Source: JACJWR01 sp964556255 (GTDB taxonomy: Bacteria > Actinomycetota > Actinomycetes > S36-B12 > UBA10799). Taken from it: a stretch of 33,449 nt of DNA. The translations under genes were made by a program, and so were the position numbers. Of the stretch, positions 1 through 8,467 are shown one piece after another. Location of the stretch: positions 1 through 33,449 of the forward strand of contig CAZKVQ010000034.1 in the NCBI GenBank assembly GCA_964556255.1, read 5' to 3'. Every line of letters starts with the position of its first letter. Within the stretch, counting starts at the first letter, position 1. Below the pieces are notes generated by a model. That model did not search any database. It saw nothing but the letters and a program-made list of their open reading frames with translations, and was not told the origin of the DNA.

Positions 1-1327
1 ATGTGGTTCGTCCTGGGAATCTTCGAGCGATCCTTTACCGAACGGACTCGATACAAGTGGTTCGTCGTCCAACTTCCATTGCTGTGGGTCGCCGTTGAGG
101 TCTTGGGTCAAGCGAACCTACTGACGGGCGCCGCGCCTTTCCTCGCGTACCGGGCGGCCTCGGCACCGCAGCTGATTCAGCCCGTCAGCGTCCTGAGTTC
201 GCCAGCGCTGAGTTTCCTCTTGGTCATGATCAACGCTGGGATTGCTCTCGTCGTGCTCAAAGCAATGGATCGACGGTGGCCACAGTTGGCGGACGTGGCT
301 ATTCCGAGTCAGACAGTGACATCCTCCTCAGTGATCGTCGTCGGCGTCACCGTCGTCTGGGTAGCTTCCAGCCTCCTCATCTACTCTCAGGTTTCCACCG
401 ACATGGGCCGCGCGATCCGCGTGGCCGCAATCCAGCCGGGCCACACGGATGAACCATCCAGTTTCATCTCCGGACGGTATGACGTCAGTGCAGACCCGGC
501 GGCGAATCTGGCCCGAAGGGATCGACAGAAGGCCGCACTTCAAGGGATGACCAGAGACGCCGCCCGCCAAGGCGCTCGACTCATTGTCTGGCCTGAGGAG
601 GTCCTGGACTACGATCCGCTAGCGCGGGGTCAAGGCGACTGGATCAGTGAACTGGCCAGGTCCACCAACACAACCATCGTCGTGGGCTACATGCAGGACG
701 TTTCTCTCCGACGAGCAACACCCAACATGGCCGTGACCTATCTTCCAGATGGGCAGGTGGCCGGGCCTCCCTACTACAAGGTGCACCCTGTCGTGGCCCA
801 TGGCGAGGCCTTCCGGGCCCCCAGCGAGTACCCGCAGTATCAAACGCCGTATCCGACCTACCGCACGCCGGTTGGGCAACTCGGAGTGGTGATCTGCTGG
901 GACCACGAGTTTCCCAACTCGGCCGTACGCCTAGAGGCGGCCACGGGTGCGAACATCATGGCAGTGCCCGCCTGGGATCCAGGGCCAATGGTGCCCTTGC
1001 GNNNNNNNNNNGTGGCAATCGCTCGTGTTCCGCGCTGTTGAGAACAGGATCCCCATGGTGAAGGCGGACATGGGCGGGGATGCGACGATCGTGAACGCAA
1101 ATGGCGACATGGTCGCCCAGTCGCAGAACGAGGAGGGCCGGACTTTGGTGCTAGTCGGCGACGTCAACCTGGGGCCGCGCGGCGCGCCTTTCTCCGACCT
1201 GGCTGGATATCCCTTCGCAGTGCTGATCATTGCCGGACTAATCCTTCGCTACGCACGTCAGATCTTCCTGGTGCGCCGGGAGCGCAACGCCCCATCGACC
1301 GCATCCACCTCCGACGTCCCTGCCTGA
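1..1327 (+). CDS. Apolipoprotein N-acyltransferase-like (Lnt-type) carbon-nitrogen hydrolase, 5' partial, broken by an assembly gap
   Basis: Lnt enzymes transfer an acyl chain to the N-terminal cysteine of lipoproteins at the outer face of the cytoplasmic membrane. Counting from base 1, the first 130 residues hold about three membrane segments, fewer than in full Lnt, so the N-terminus probably lies outside the window even though an ATG sits at base 1. The nitrilase domain follows, with the expected triad: Glu199 in WPEE, Lys260 in YYKVHP and Cys299 in VVICWD. Ten Ns at 1002-1011 break the frame. The family motif FRAVENRIPMVKAD resumes in another frame after the gap, and the protein ends with a last membrane helix and a basic tail. 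The frame change reflects the placeholder length, so I treat this as one gene. Whether it is a true Lnt or a related acylase is not certain. Confidence 0.8.
1002..1011. other. Assembly gap (10 Ns)
   Basis: Ten undetermined bases lie between the catalytic cysteine region and the FRAVEN motif of the Lnt-like gene. The reading frames on the two sides fit only if the true missing length is a multiple of three, so ten is a placeholder. Confidence 0.98.
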
Positions 1328-1474
1328 CGGCGGCAGTGGCTTTGTTGAGCGCCAAAGTGTGCGGTTTCGGTCGGTCCCGAAGGAACTGCCGTGCTCGAGC
1401 CTGGGAGCGACCTCTGTCTTGAATGACTAGGGTGACCTTGTCCACCGGTGGCGGTCTGAAGTGGGAGCCCGAAC

Positions 1475-1939
1475 ATGACATATGACGTGAGTTTCTCGAA
1501 TGTCTCAGTCGACGGACTCGAGTCCTCACCGGTGGCCGAAGCCCTGGCCGGGCTACGGGCAAACGAAGCCCGCTACTTCAAGAACAAGTATGACCACACC
1601 TTCACGGTTGTACCCGCCGACGAGAATGCGGACGCAATCGACTACGTGAACCGCATCCTCAAGCAGGAGCGGGACATCGTCATTGACAGCCCACCACTCG
1701 AAGTCTCCGAGTTCACCGTCAACGGCATCAGGTGGACCTACGTGTTCTACCAGAGTGGACTCTCGGTCAACGTGCTCTACACGCTGGACGACGCGGGCAA
1801 GCGCGCTGTCGGGTTCAAATTGTCCGATGGGATGGAGGTTCCGTCCGAACTCGCCTCACGGTTCAAATTCGCGCGCCAGAAGTCCAAGCTGGCTGGGACC
1901 ATCCGCGGCTCTTACTTCGTTATCAAGGGTGAGTACTGA
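1475..1939 (+). CDS. Uncharacterised 154-residue cytoplasmic protein
   Basis: I do not recognise a family. The product has no signal peptide or membrane segment, is mixed in charge, and looks like a compact alpha/beta protein. The start is well supported: GGGAG at 1463-1467 lies 7 nt before the ATG. The gene stands alone, 147 bp after the Lnt-like gene and about 60 bp before the CDF pair. The intervening 147 bp shows no clear terminator or other gene. Coding character is normal for the region. No function is proposed. Confidence 0.75.
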   Translation: MTYDVSFSNVSVDGLESSPVAEALAGLRANEARYFKNKYDHTFTVVPADENADAIDYVNRILKQERDIVIDSPPLEVSEFTVNGIRWTYVFYQSGLSVNVLYTLDDAGKRAVGFKLSDGMEVPSELASRFKFARQKSKLAGTIRGSYFVIKGEY

Positions 1940-1998
1940 CGACTCACGGTGAAGCTCCGCATCGGCGATAGGCTTGCGGTGCAGGCGTCAGTGGAGCG

Positions 1999-3294
1999 GT
2001 GGTGTTGTCCATGGATGGCGGGGAAGTCCGCCCACTCACCTCGGTGACGAACCGGCTGGTGCGCAGCGAGCGCGCCGCGATCGTCACTGCGCTCATCTCC
2101 CTGACGTTCGGCGCAGTACTGATCATTTGGGGAACCTCGGTCGGTGCAGCCACAATGACCGGCGGCGGAATTCTGTCTGTGGGCCGAGGTGTGATGGCGG
2201 GGTTTCTGGTGCTTGGCATCCGGCTCTCCAGGAGGCACACGGCCAATTTCCCCGACGGCCTCTACAAGGTGGAGAACATCTTCGCCGCAATCGTCGGGGT
2301 CATCATCATGGTCCTGGCGTACGAACTCGCCCGGGCTTCGATCCCTCACCTGGACGGGACCTACCTCTTCTCAACCGATCCCAGGAGCGCCCTGCCGTTC
2401 TTCCTGGTCGCAGCGCTCCTGGGCGTTGCACTCGGACTCTACAAACGCCACGTCGGTCGGGCCGAGCGTTGCCCCAGTCTGGAGGCCGACGCCTACTTCT
2501 CCTTCGCCGACGCCGGCGCGCTGGTGATCATCGGTGTCGCGCTGGCCCTCGATATTGCTGGCGTGCCCCGAGTCGATGCCATCGCCGGACTGATCGTCGC
2601 GTGCTTCCTGGCGGTGATCGGGGGTTGGATTCTGCGGGGTGCCCTGCGGGTGCTGCTCGACGCATCCGTGAGCCGCGACCTGCTGGCACAAGTGCGACAG
2701 ATAGCCGAGGCCGACCCCGGCATCCGCCGAGTCCTCACCGTCGACGCCAGGAATTCCGGGTCCTTCGTCTTCGTGCATCTGGTGGTGGAGCCGAGGTCCC
2801 CGGACCTCTCGGTTGCCTACGGCGTCGCCCGTGAACTGCAGGAACGGTTGCGCACGGAACTTCCCAACGTCGACAGTGTCGGCATCGAATTCGGCGGAGC
2901 CCCGGGCGGCCTCTCGGTCGCAGTCCTGCTTGCTGAGGATGGGGAAACCGTCGCCTCTTCGTTTGCTGGCGCGCCGCGGGTGGCGTTCTTCGAGCTAGAC
3001 CCGGGCAAGCCATCAAACGGCACTCAGGACGCCTCACCGCCGGAGGCCGCACCGCAGATCGTCTCGAATCCGGCGCAGGATCGTCGGCTCGGGGCGGGCG
3101 TCTACCTGGCGGTGTTCTTGGGTCGGCGTTCGATAGACATGCTGCTCGTCGGGGAGGAGCTGCGCGACGAGGATGCGCGGCAGGCCCTGGTGGCATACGA
3201 CATCGATGTGCGGGTTGCGCCCGACGCCGTGAACCTGGTCGAGGCTCGACGTGAGTTGGCCTCAGTCGCCGCACAGCGGTTGGTATCGCAATGA
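1999..3294 (+). CDS. Degenerate CDF-family transporter subunit with NifX-like C-terminal tail
   Basis: The protein has six membrane segments (about residues 27-215), then the cytoplasmic CDF dimerisation domain (about 220-300), then an extra tail to 431. CDF proteins are dimeric proton/metal antiporters. Aligned with its neighbour through the shared LSRRH and LYK(V/I)EN motifs, the two TM2 aspartates of the transport site are replaced by Leu59 and Arg63, and the TM5 histidine by Phe167; only Asp171 remains. It is therefore unlikely to carry metal by itself. The tail resembles the dinitrogenase cofactor-binding NifX/NifB fold (a VAVLLAEDG strand, SFAGAP, then IDMLLVGEEL), which is an inference from pattern. 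Starts at GTG 1999, GTG 2002 or ATG 2011 are possible; GGAG at 1993-1996 favours GTG 2002. It overlaps the next gene by ATGA. Confidence 0.85.
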   Translation: MVLSMDGGEVRPLTSVTNRLVRSERAAIVTALISLTFGAVLIIWGTSVGAATMTGGGILSVGRGVMAGFLVLGIRLSRRHTANFPDGLYKVENIFAAIVGVIIMVLAYELARASIPHLDGTYLFSTDPRSALPFFLVAALLGVALGLYKRHVGRAERCPSLEADAYFSFADAGALVIIGVALALDIAGVPRVDAIAGLIVACFLAVIGGWILRGALRVLLDASVSRDLLAQVRQIAEADPGIRRVLTVDARNSGSFVFVHLVVEPRSPDLSVAYGVARELQERLRTELPNVDSVGIEFGGAPGGLSVAVLLAEDGETVASSFAGAPRVAFFELDPGKPSNGTQDASPPEAAPQIVSNPAQDRRLGAGVYLAVFLGRRSIDMLLVGEELRDEDARQALVAYDIDVRVAPDAVNLVEARRELASVAAQRLVSQ

Positions 3295-4547
3295 GATCCC
3301 GGCTGCGCATGCGACCCACCGAGAAGGCGGAAGCGATCGCCGCAGTCGCCTCCTTTCTCACCGCCGCCGGCATGATCGCGGTGGCAGTGATGTCGGGCAG
3401 TGTGGCAGTGCTGGCCGAGGGCATAGACACCTGTGTGGACATCATCACCTCCCTGGCGGTGATGATCGGATTGTGGTTGTCCCGGCGGCACAGCGCCGGG
3501 TTCCCCTACGGGCTGTACAAGATCGAGAACATCGTGACCGTCGCGATTGGTGTCCTCATCCTCTACAGCGCGTATGAGTTGGCGCGGCAAGCGGTGACTG
3601 ACCTGCTCAGCGGCCACGAGAAGATCACCAACCCGGGGGTGGCAATGGCGACGATGGCCGTCGTGGCCTTGGTCACCGGAATGCTGGCATGGAACAAAGG
3701 ACGGGTCGGGAGACGCGAGAACTCGCCCAGCCTGCTCGCCGATGCACGACACTCGTGGACCGACGCGATGGCCAGCGCCGGCATCGTGGTCGGGGTCGGA
3801 CTGGATGCGCTCGGCGTACCATTCATCGACTCGTTGATGGCGCTGGTCATCGCAGCGATCCTCGGGTGGTCAGGGGTCCAACTCCTGCTCGGGGCAGTGC
3901 GGGTACTCCTGGACGCATCGATCGACGCGGATGTTGTCGCCACCGCAACCACCACCGCCGAGGCTGACCCCGGTGTGCGCGAAGTCGTGCGTGTCGCGGG
4001 TCGAAACTCCGGCAGCGTGCGCTTCCTGCACCTCACCCTTGTTCCACAGTCGGACGACCTGCGGCAGGCGGAGGCGTGTGCGATGCGGGTGCGGGAGTCC
4101 GTGAAGTCGGCGGTGGGAAACGTCGAATCGGTCGACGTCGAGTTGGTCGCCGCGGACCACCGTGGGTCCGTCGTCGCGGTCCTCCTGGAGGGCGATGCAG
4201 GCGTCGTCGCCCGCGATTTCGGCACGGCTGACTCGTATGCCCTGCTCAGCTTGGGTACTTCTCCTGCCGATGGCGTCGTCGACGGTGCCGACGTCAAGTT
4301 GGAGGAGCCTGATCCTGCCGTACTGCGTGCGCCGACGACGGGCGCAATCGGACTCGCGGTGGCCATCGCCAGGCAGGGCGCGGGGAAACTCATTTCGCGG
4401 GCGGAGATCCCTGATTCGGGTCCGCGCTATGTACTGGATGCCAACGCCATCGAGAACCTCCCTCGGCCGGATCTGACGACCTTGTCCGACGTCTCATCGG
4501 CGGCTTCATCGTTGGTGCGCGACCCTGGACAAGGGCAGAACAACTGA
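3291..4547 (+). CDS. CDF-family metal exporter with intact transport site and NifX-like tail
   Basis: A 418-residue cation diffusion facilitator, expected to export a divalent metal across the cytoplasmic membrane in exchange for protons. The four site-A ligands are all present: Asp46 and Asp50 in EGIDTCVD (TM2), and His154 and Asp158 in ADARHSWTD (TM5). This DD/HD set is the zinc/iron-type arrangement of YiiP. The YiiP site-B histidines between TM2 and TM3 are absent. A cytoplasmic domain follows, then a tail (about 290-400) similar to that of its neighbour and resembling the NifX/NifB fold. The start ATG overlaps the previous stop (ATGA), so the two are translationally coupled and probably form a heterodimer. 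Usual CDF length is about 300 residues, so the tail is an addition. Confidence 0.88.
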   Translation: MRSRLRMRPTEKAEAIAAVASFLTAAGMIAVAVMSGSVAVLAEGIDTCVDIITSLAVMIGLWLSRRHSAGFPYGLYKIENIVTVAIGVLILYSAYELARQAVTDLLSGHEKITNPGVAMATMAVVALVTGMLAWNKGRVGRRENSPSLLADARHSWTDAMASAGIVVGVGLDALGVPFIDSLMALVIAAILGWSGVQLLLGAVRVLLDASIDADVVATATTTAEADPGVREVVRVAGRNSGSVRFLHLTLVPQSDDLRQAEACAMRVRESVKSAVGNVESVDVELVAADHRGSVVAVLLEGDAGVVARDFGTADSYALLSLGTSPADGVVDGADVKLEEPDPAVLRAPTTGAIGLAVAIARQGAGKLISRAEIPDSGPRYVLDANAIENLPRPDLTTLSDVSSAASSLVRDPGQGQNN

Positions 4548-4558
4548 CTTTCGGTTGA

Positions 4559-4588
4559 TTGTCTAGATGTCCGGAGGTGCCCTACCTT
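4559..4588 (+). promoter_or_regulatory. Promoter of the OsmC gene, probably leaderless
   Basis: TTGTCT (4559-4564), an 18-nt spacer and TACCTT (4583-4588). The -10 ends 7 nt before the ATG at 4596 and no well-spaced Shine-Dalgarno is present, so transcription probably begins at or next to the start codon. Confidence 0.5.
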
Positions 4589-4595
4589 CGAGGGC

Positions 4596-5105
4596 ATGAA
4601 TAGAGACCAGTTGCAGGCCGCCCAACGTCCCCTCAAGCAGTCCTACGCCGAGAATCCTGATGAAGCCCTGGTGACCTTGAGTGCGCAGGCGAGCCTCGGT
4701 GACGGGGTCAGTTGCTCCGTGCAGACGGGGCAGGCGATGGTGGCCGCCGGTTTGCATCCGGCGACCGGGGGGACCGGACTGATGGCCTGCTCTGGGGACA
4801 TGCTGCTGCAGGCGCTTGCCGCTTGCGCAGGGGTGACCTTGTCGGCCGTGGCAACGTCGTTGGAGATCCCTGTCCGCAGTGGCACGATCAGCGTGGAGGG
4901 TGATCTTGACTTCAGCGGCACCCTCGGGGTGCGCAAGGGGGCCCCCGTGGGGTTCACCGACATCCGGGTGCAGTTCGAGCTGGAGTCGTCGGCCGAGCCG
5001 GAGAGTCTGGAGTTGCTCGCCAAACTGACGGAGCGATACTGCGTGGTCTTTCAAACCCTGGTGTCGAGCCCCTCGGTGTCTCTCGAGGTGGCGGCCCGGG
5101 GCTAG
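4596..5105 (+). CDS. OsmC/Ohr-family protein
   Basis: OsmC-family proteins are homodimeric thiol-dependent peroxidases that reduce organic hydroperoxides in the cytoplasm; some members act on other substrates. The 169-residue length is a little above the usual 140-150. Both cysteines expected for the redox pair are visible: Cys77 in LAACAGVT, in the central helix after GDMLLQAL, and Cys149 in TERYCVVFQTL. The N-terminal 25 residues are extra. The gene follows the CDF pair by 48 bp but has its own promoter-like sequence, so it may be transcribed separately. A short CACGAC/GTCGTG stem at 5125-5139 lies just after the stop and is too weak to call a terminator. Confidence 0.88.
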   Translation: MNRDQLQAAQRPLKQSYAENPDEALVTLSAQASLGDGVSCSVQTGQAMVAAGLHPATGGTGLMACSGDMLLQALAACAGVTLSAVATSLEIPVRSGTISVEGDLDFSGTLGVRKGAPVGFTDIRVQFELESSAEPESLELLAKLTERYCVVFQTLVSSPSVSLEVAARG

Positions 5106-5361
5106 AGGCGCAGCGACGCACAACCACGACCACGTCGTGAGCGGGCAGCCACGGATCCGCTGGCCGTGCGGCGGTAGAACCGGGGCGTAGGCCGTGCCGG
5201 ATCGATCCGGCGGCTGCATCCGGGTTGCTCCGCGGCGATCGCGGGCACTGTGACGGAGCGAGTCGACTCCGACTTGGAGCGCTCCCTCGGACGATCAAAG
5301 ATCCGTCGACGAGGCCACGATCGCCGGAACCACGATGGTCCGGTGGAAAGGATCAGGTTCC

Positions 5362-6429
5362 ATGAATGCCAACAGCAAACCAAAGAAGAGAATCGGCGGC
5401 GCACTCTCAGCTGTGTGCGTGATCGCCCTTGCGGGCGCTGTGGTGGCGCCTTCGGCCGCTGCAGCCGCTGAGGTGCAGCACCTTCCTCGGGCGACGACGG
5501 CAACGATTGCGGCGCCGGCGCCGGCACCGGCCCAGTCGGCCACCACCGGGAGCGTCAAGCCGGGCCTCATCGCCGCCGACAAGCTACGGGTCCTGGAAGA
5601 GACCGGTGAATTCAACGGCGACGAACCGGTGATGTTGACAGTTCGCGTTGAGACGGTGCTCGGCCAGCAGGGCAGCACCCGGGTCTCCCTGGTGAACGAT
5701 GCCCCTGGCGAGATCGCCAGCGGCGTCGACGCCGGCGATGAGGTAGGCATCCCGGACAGATACGGCGACATCTGGATCAACCACGTCAAGCCCCTGAGCA
5801 CCGACGCGGTCGCCCGTGCGATCGACTCCAAGACGCCGGTTCCGATACCGGTCGTGATGACTGCCACGGTCATGCTGGAAGGTGACCTGTCCAATGGCCC
5901 GATGATCGGACAGATGGGTCAGACAGTGGTGAACCACCTGCAGGCCAAGGTCGCGCCCGAACTCGAGAACACCAAGATCATGATGAAGAGTGTGGACGAG
6001 ATCAGCGGGTACGAAGGTGCCCTCGATCGGATAGGTGCGGCAGCCAAACCCGACAGTGCGGTCATTACCGATCTCGTGCTGCAGAAGATCAAGGACTGGG
6101 CGGCGAGCTTCAGTGACCCGGACGACCCTGCCGGGGTGAGCCTCACTGCCTTGGTGCCGGTGGACGAGAGCGTCACCGACCTCATCGAAGCCGGTGGCGG
6201 TCCGAAGAAGATCGGGCTCGACTCGCAGTACCTGCGGCTGGACCACAAGTCGGTGCGGACACCGGTCTTCGACACCGACATCGAGATTCGAACCGGGCTA
6301 CTGGTGCCCCCCTCAGCGCTGGACGGTCGGGAGCAGCAGTGGTGGACAACCTACTCGAGCGACTACATCGGGGACGCTCCCGTCAAGTACGCGGTATGGA
6401 ACCACGCCTGGCCCTCCATCACCTGGTAG
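5362..6429 (+). CDS. Secreted protein of unknown function
   Basis: I choose the ATG at 5362, giving 355 residues, because AAAGGA at 5347-5352 lies 9 nt upstream and the protein then begins with a standard Sec signal: basic KPKKR, a hydrophobic stretch, and an Ala-rich cleavage area ending near residue 36. A low-complexity Ala/Pro linker (about 45-60) leads to a folded domain of about 290 residues. The domain is rich in beta-like stretches (VMLTVRVETVLG, TRVSLVNDA) and ends in an aromatic segment, SSDYIGDAPVKYAVWNHAWP. I recognise no catalytic motif or family. It has a 256-bp upstream region and is followed by a strong hairpin. Confidence 0.8.
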   Translation: MNANSKPKKRIGGALSAVCVIALAGAVVAPSAAAAAEVQHLPRATTATIAAPAPAPAQSATTGSVKPGLIAADKLRVLEETGEFNGDEPVMLTVRVETVLGQQGSTRVSLVNDAPGEIASGVDAGDEVGIPDRYGDIWINHVKPLSTDAVARAIDSKTPVPIPVVMTATVMLEGDLSNGPMIGQMGQTVVNHLQAKVAPELENTKIMMKSVDEISGYEGALDRIGAAAKPDSAVITDLVLQKIKDWAASFSDPDDPAGVSLTALVPVDESVTDLIEAGGGPKKIGLDSQYLRLDHKSVRTPVFDTDIEIRTGLLVPPSALDGREQQWWTTYSSDYIGDAPVKYAVWNHAWPSITW

Positions 6430-6439
6430 ATCCGCGACG

Positions 6440-6479
6440 TTCGTCCTCCACGATGAGACACTTCATCGTGGAGGACGAA
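6440..6479 (+). promoter_or_regulatory. Perfect 17-bp hairpin overlapping a Shine-Dalgarno
   Basis: Arms TTCGTCCTCCACGATGA (6440-6456) and its exact complement (6463-6479) flank a 6-nt loop. The hairpin begins 10 nt after the secreted-protein stop. The right arm contains GGAGG (6470-6474), placed 9 nt before the GTG of the next small gene, and the left arm's CCTCC pairs with it. No T-run follows, so this is not a standard intrinsic terminator. It could end or attenuate the upstream transcript, or mask the ribosome site of the small gene. Confidence 0.75.
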
Positions 6480-6483
6480 TGCT

Positions 6484-6684
6484 GTGTTGAACCGTGAATG
6501 GCACCTCGCGCACGTGCTGGGCAGGAATGCCTCACTTGATGATCGGGTGCATTGGCACGCCGAACACGTTCGGGTCTGCGGATGCCGGGACATGCCGCCA
6601 TCGATCCGGGAGGAAATCGATCGACGCGAGTTGGCTGGCGATGTCACAGATGACGATTCTGGCGACGACGGCAACTGTCGGTAG
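6484..6684 (+). CDS. Small CxC-containing protein
   Basis: This is a 66-residue product starting at GTG 6484 (TTG 6487 is an alternative). It begins with an EWHLAH segment, followed by a WHAEHVRVCGCRD segment and then a helical, acidic C-terminus. The mix of His, Trp and a CxC pair is not what a chance frame gives, and it reminds me of small uncharacterised bacterial proteins with the same WH..H..CxCR layout. A possible metal-binding role is inference only. GGAGG lies 9 nt upstream, inside the right arm of the 6440-6479 hairpin. The gene converges on the ActP gene. The remaining bases to 6779 show nothing I can name. Confidence 0.55.
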   Translation: MLNREWHLAHVLGRNASLDDRVHWHAEHVRVCGCRDMPPSIREEIDRRELAGDVTDDDSGDDGNCR

Positions 6685-6779
6685 GTGTCGGGCGGGGCGA
6701 TCGGAGGTGACTCTGGGTGCGCCATCGCCACGATCCAGAAGTGTCTAGGGCCTGTGCTCACCGTCATTGCTCACACAAG

Positions 6780-6819
6780 CACATCCCACCCGGACGTGAG
6801 GCACGCCGGGTGGGATGTG
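6780..6819 (-). terminator. Terminator of the ActP/DUF485 unit
   Basis: A 14-bp perfect stem (CACATCCCACCCGG at 6780-6793 paired with 6806-6819) is extended inward by CGTG/CACG around an AGG loop with one unpaired base. It starts 31 bp beyond the ActP stop on the minus strand. The following minus-strand bases, CTTGTGTGAG, are only weakly T-rich. Confidence 0.75.
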
Positions 6820-6850
6820 GGCAAGGAGTGCGAGAGGGGAGGGGCTCCCG

Positions 6851-8467
6851 TCAGTGATCGACGGTAGCCTTCTCCGCCCCCGCGCCGGAGAGCGAGCGGA
6901 CCTCCATCTCGGCGTACTTGGCAGGGTCGACTTCCTTCTTCGACGTGACGCTGCCCAGCCAGCCGAGGAAGAACGCCAGCGGGATCGACACGAGCCCCGG
7001 GTTTGCCAGGGGGAACCAATCGAAGTTGGCATCGGGGATCACGGAGCTCTCCTTGCCGGACAGCACCGGCGAGAAGATGATGAGCCCGACCGATGAGATC
7101 AACCCGCCGTAGATGCTCCAGACCGCGCCCCGGGTCGTGAAACCCTTCCAGAACAGTGAATAGATGATCGTCGGTAGGTTTGCAGACGCAGCAACCGCGA
7201 ATGCGAGCGCCACCAGGAAGGCGATGTTCTGGTTCTTGGCGAGAATGCCACCGATGATGGCGACCAGCCCGATGACCACGGCCGCGATCCTGGCCACCCG
7301 GACTTCCTTGTCCGCCGACACCTTGCCCTTCTTGATGACACTGGCATAGATGTCGTGCGCGAAGGACGCACTGGCAGTGATGGTCAAGCCGGCCACGACC
7401 GCGAGGATCGTCGCGAATGCGACCGCGGATATGAACCCGAGTAGCAGGGTTCCGCCGAGTTCGTAGGCGAGCAAGGGGGCCGCGGAATTTTCCTTGCCGG
7501 GTGCACTGAGGATCTTCTCCGGCCCGACGAGGGCAGCGGCACCGAACCCGAGCACCAGGCTGAAGAGGTAGAACACACCGATCAACGAGATCGCCCACAC
7601 CACCGACTTGCGAGCGGCCTTAGCAGTGGGAACGGTGTAGAAGCGCATCAGCACGTGTGGCAGACCGGCGGTGCCTAGCACCAGCGCCATGGCGAGCGAG
7701 ATGAAGTCCACCTTCGTGAGGGTGGTCTTGCCGTACTTGGCGCCAGGGGCCAACAGCTTGTCGCCCAGCGGGCTGCCGTCGGCCGCCGCCCCCAAGAGGC
7801 TGGAGAAGTTGAAGCCGTACTTGCTCAGCACCCAGAACGTCATGAGTGCAGCCCCGGCGATGAGGAGGGCAGCCTTGATGATCTGCACCCAGGTCGTGCC
7901 TTTCATACCGCCGACCAGGACATAGACGATCATGATGATGCCCACCACGGCGATGGTTATCGACTGCCCTAGGCTGCCGCTGATGCCCATGAGCAGGTTG
8001 ACCAGGCCGCGCGCGCCGGCCATCTGCGCCAGCAGGTAGAAGAAGGCCACGGCCAAGGTAGAGATCGCGGCTGCGGTCCGGACAGGCCGTTGGCGCAGCC
8101 TGAAGGCCAGGACGTCTGCCATCGTGAACTTGCCGGTGTTGCGCAGCAGCTCCGCGACCAGCAGTAGCGCCACCAACCAGGCGACCAGGAATCCGATCGA
8201 GTAGAGGAAGCCGTCGAAACCCACGACGGCGATGGCGCCGGTGATCCCGAGGAAGGACGCGGCCGACAGGTAGTCGCCCGCAATGGCGGTGCCGTTTTGG
8301 CCACCGGTGAACGATCGCCCACCCGCGTAGTAGTCAGCGGCGGTCTTGTTCCCGCGGGCGGCTCGGATCACGATCACCAGAGTGATGAGCACGAAGATCA
8401 GGAAGATGGTCATGTTCACTGCGGAGTTGCCGGCAATAGCGGCGCCGAGGAAAGTTGTGGTGTTCAT
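6851..8467 (-). CDS. actP: ActP-type cation/acetate symporter (SSS family)
   Basis: A 538-residue sodium:solute symporter of the acetate/monocarboxylate branch, with about 13 membrane segments. Typical family motifs are ADYYAGGRSFTGGQNGTA near the N-terminus, GDYLSAASFLG in the TM1-2 region, and LGTAGLPHVLMRFYT in the middle. It should import acetate, pyruvate or a similar short carboxylate with sodium or protons. Its ATG overlaps the stop of the DUF485 gene by ATGA, the classic yjcH-actP pairing, and a strong hairpin follows. The exact substrate cannot be read from sequence. Confidence 0.92.
   Translation of the reverse strand: MNTTTFLGAAIAGNSAVNMTIFLIFVLITLVIVIRAARGNKTAADYYAGGRSFTGGQNGTAIAGDYLSAASFLGITGAIAVVGFDGFLYSIGFLVAWLVALLLVAELLRNTGKFTMADVLAFRLRQRPVRTAAAISTLAVAFFYLLAQMAGARGLVNLLMGISGSLGQSITIAVVGIIMIVYVLVGGMKGTTWVQIIKAALLIAGAALMTFWVLSKYGFNFSSLLGAAADGSPLGDKLLAPGAKYGKTTLTKVDFISLAMALVLGTAGLPHVLMRFYTVPTAKAARKSVVWAISLIGVFYLFSLVLGFGAAALVGPEKILSAPGKENSAAPLLAYELGGTLLLGFISAVAFATILAVVAGLTITASASFAHDIYASVIKKGKVSADKEVRVARIAAVVIGLVAIIGGILAKNQNIAFLVALAFAVAASANLPTIIYSLFWKGFTTRGAVWSIYGGLISSVGLIIFSPVLSGKESSVIPDANFDWFPLANPGLVSIPLAFFLGWLGSVTSKKEVDPAKYAEMEVRSLSGAGAEKATVDH

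Noticed and set aside
2735..3448. A 237-residue minus-strand frame across the CDF junction
   Set aside because: It crosses two overlapping genes with conserved motifs and has an Arg/Pro-rich translation without a domain.
1999..4547. Nitrogenase cofactor biosynthesis proteins, from the NifX-like tails
   Set aside because: The tail is fused to CDF transporters with no nif genes around, so a sensing or binding role is more likely.
5125..5139. Terminator after the OsmC gene
   Set aside because: The stem is only 6 bp with a three-base loop and no T-run.
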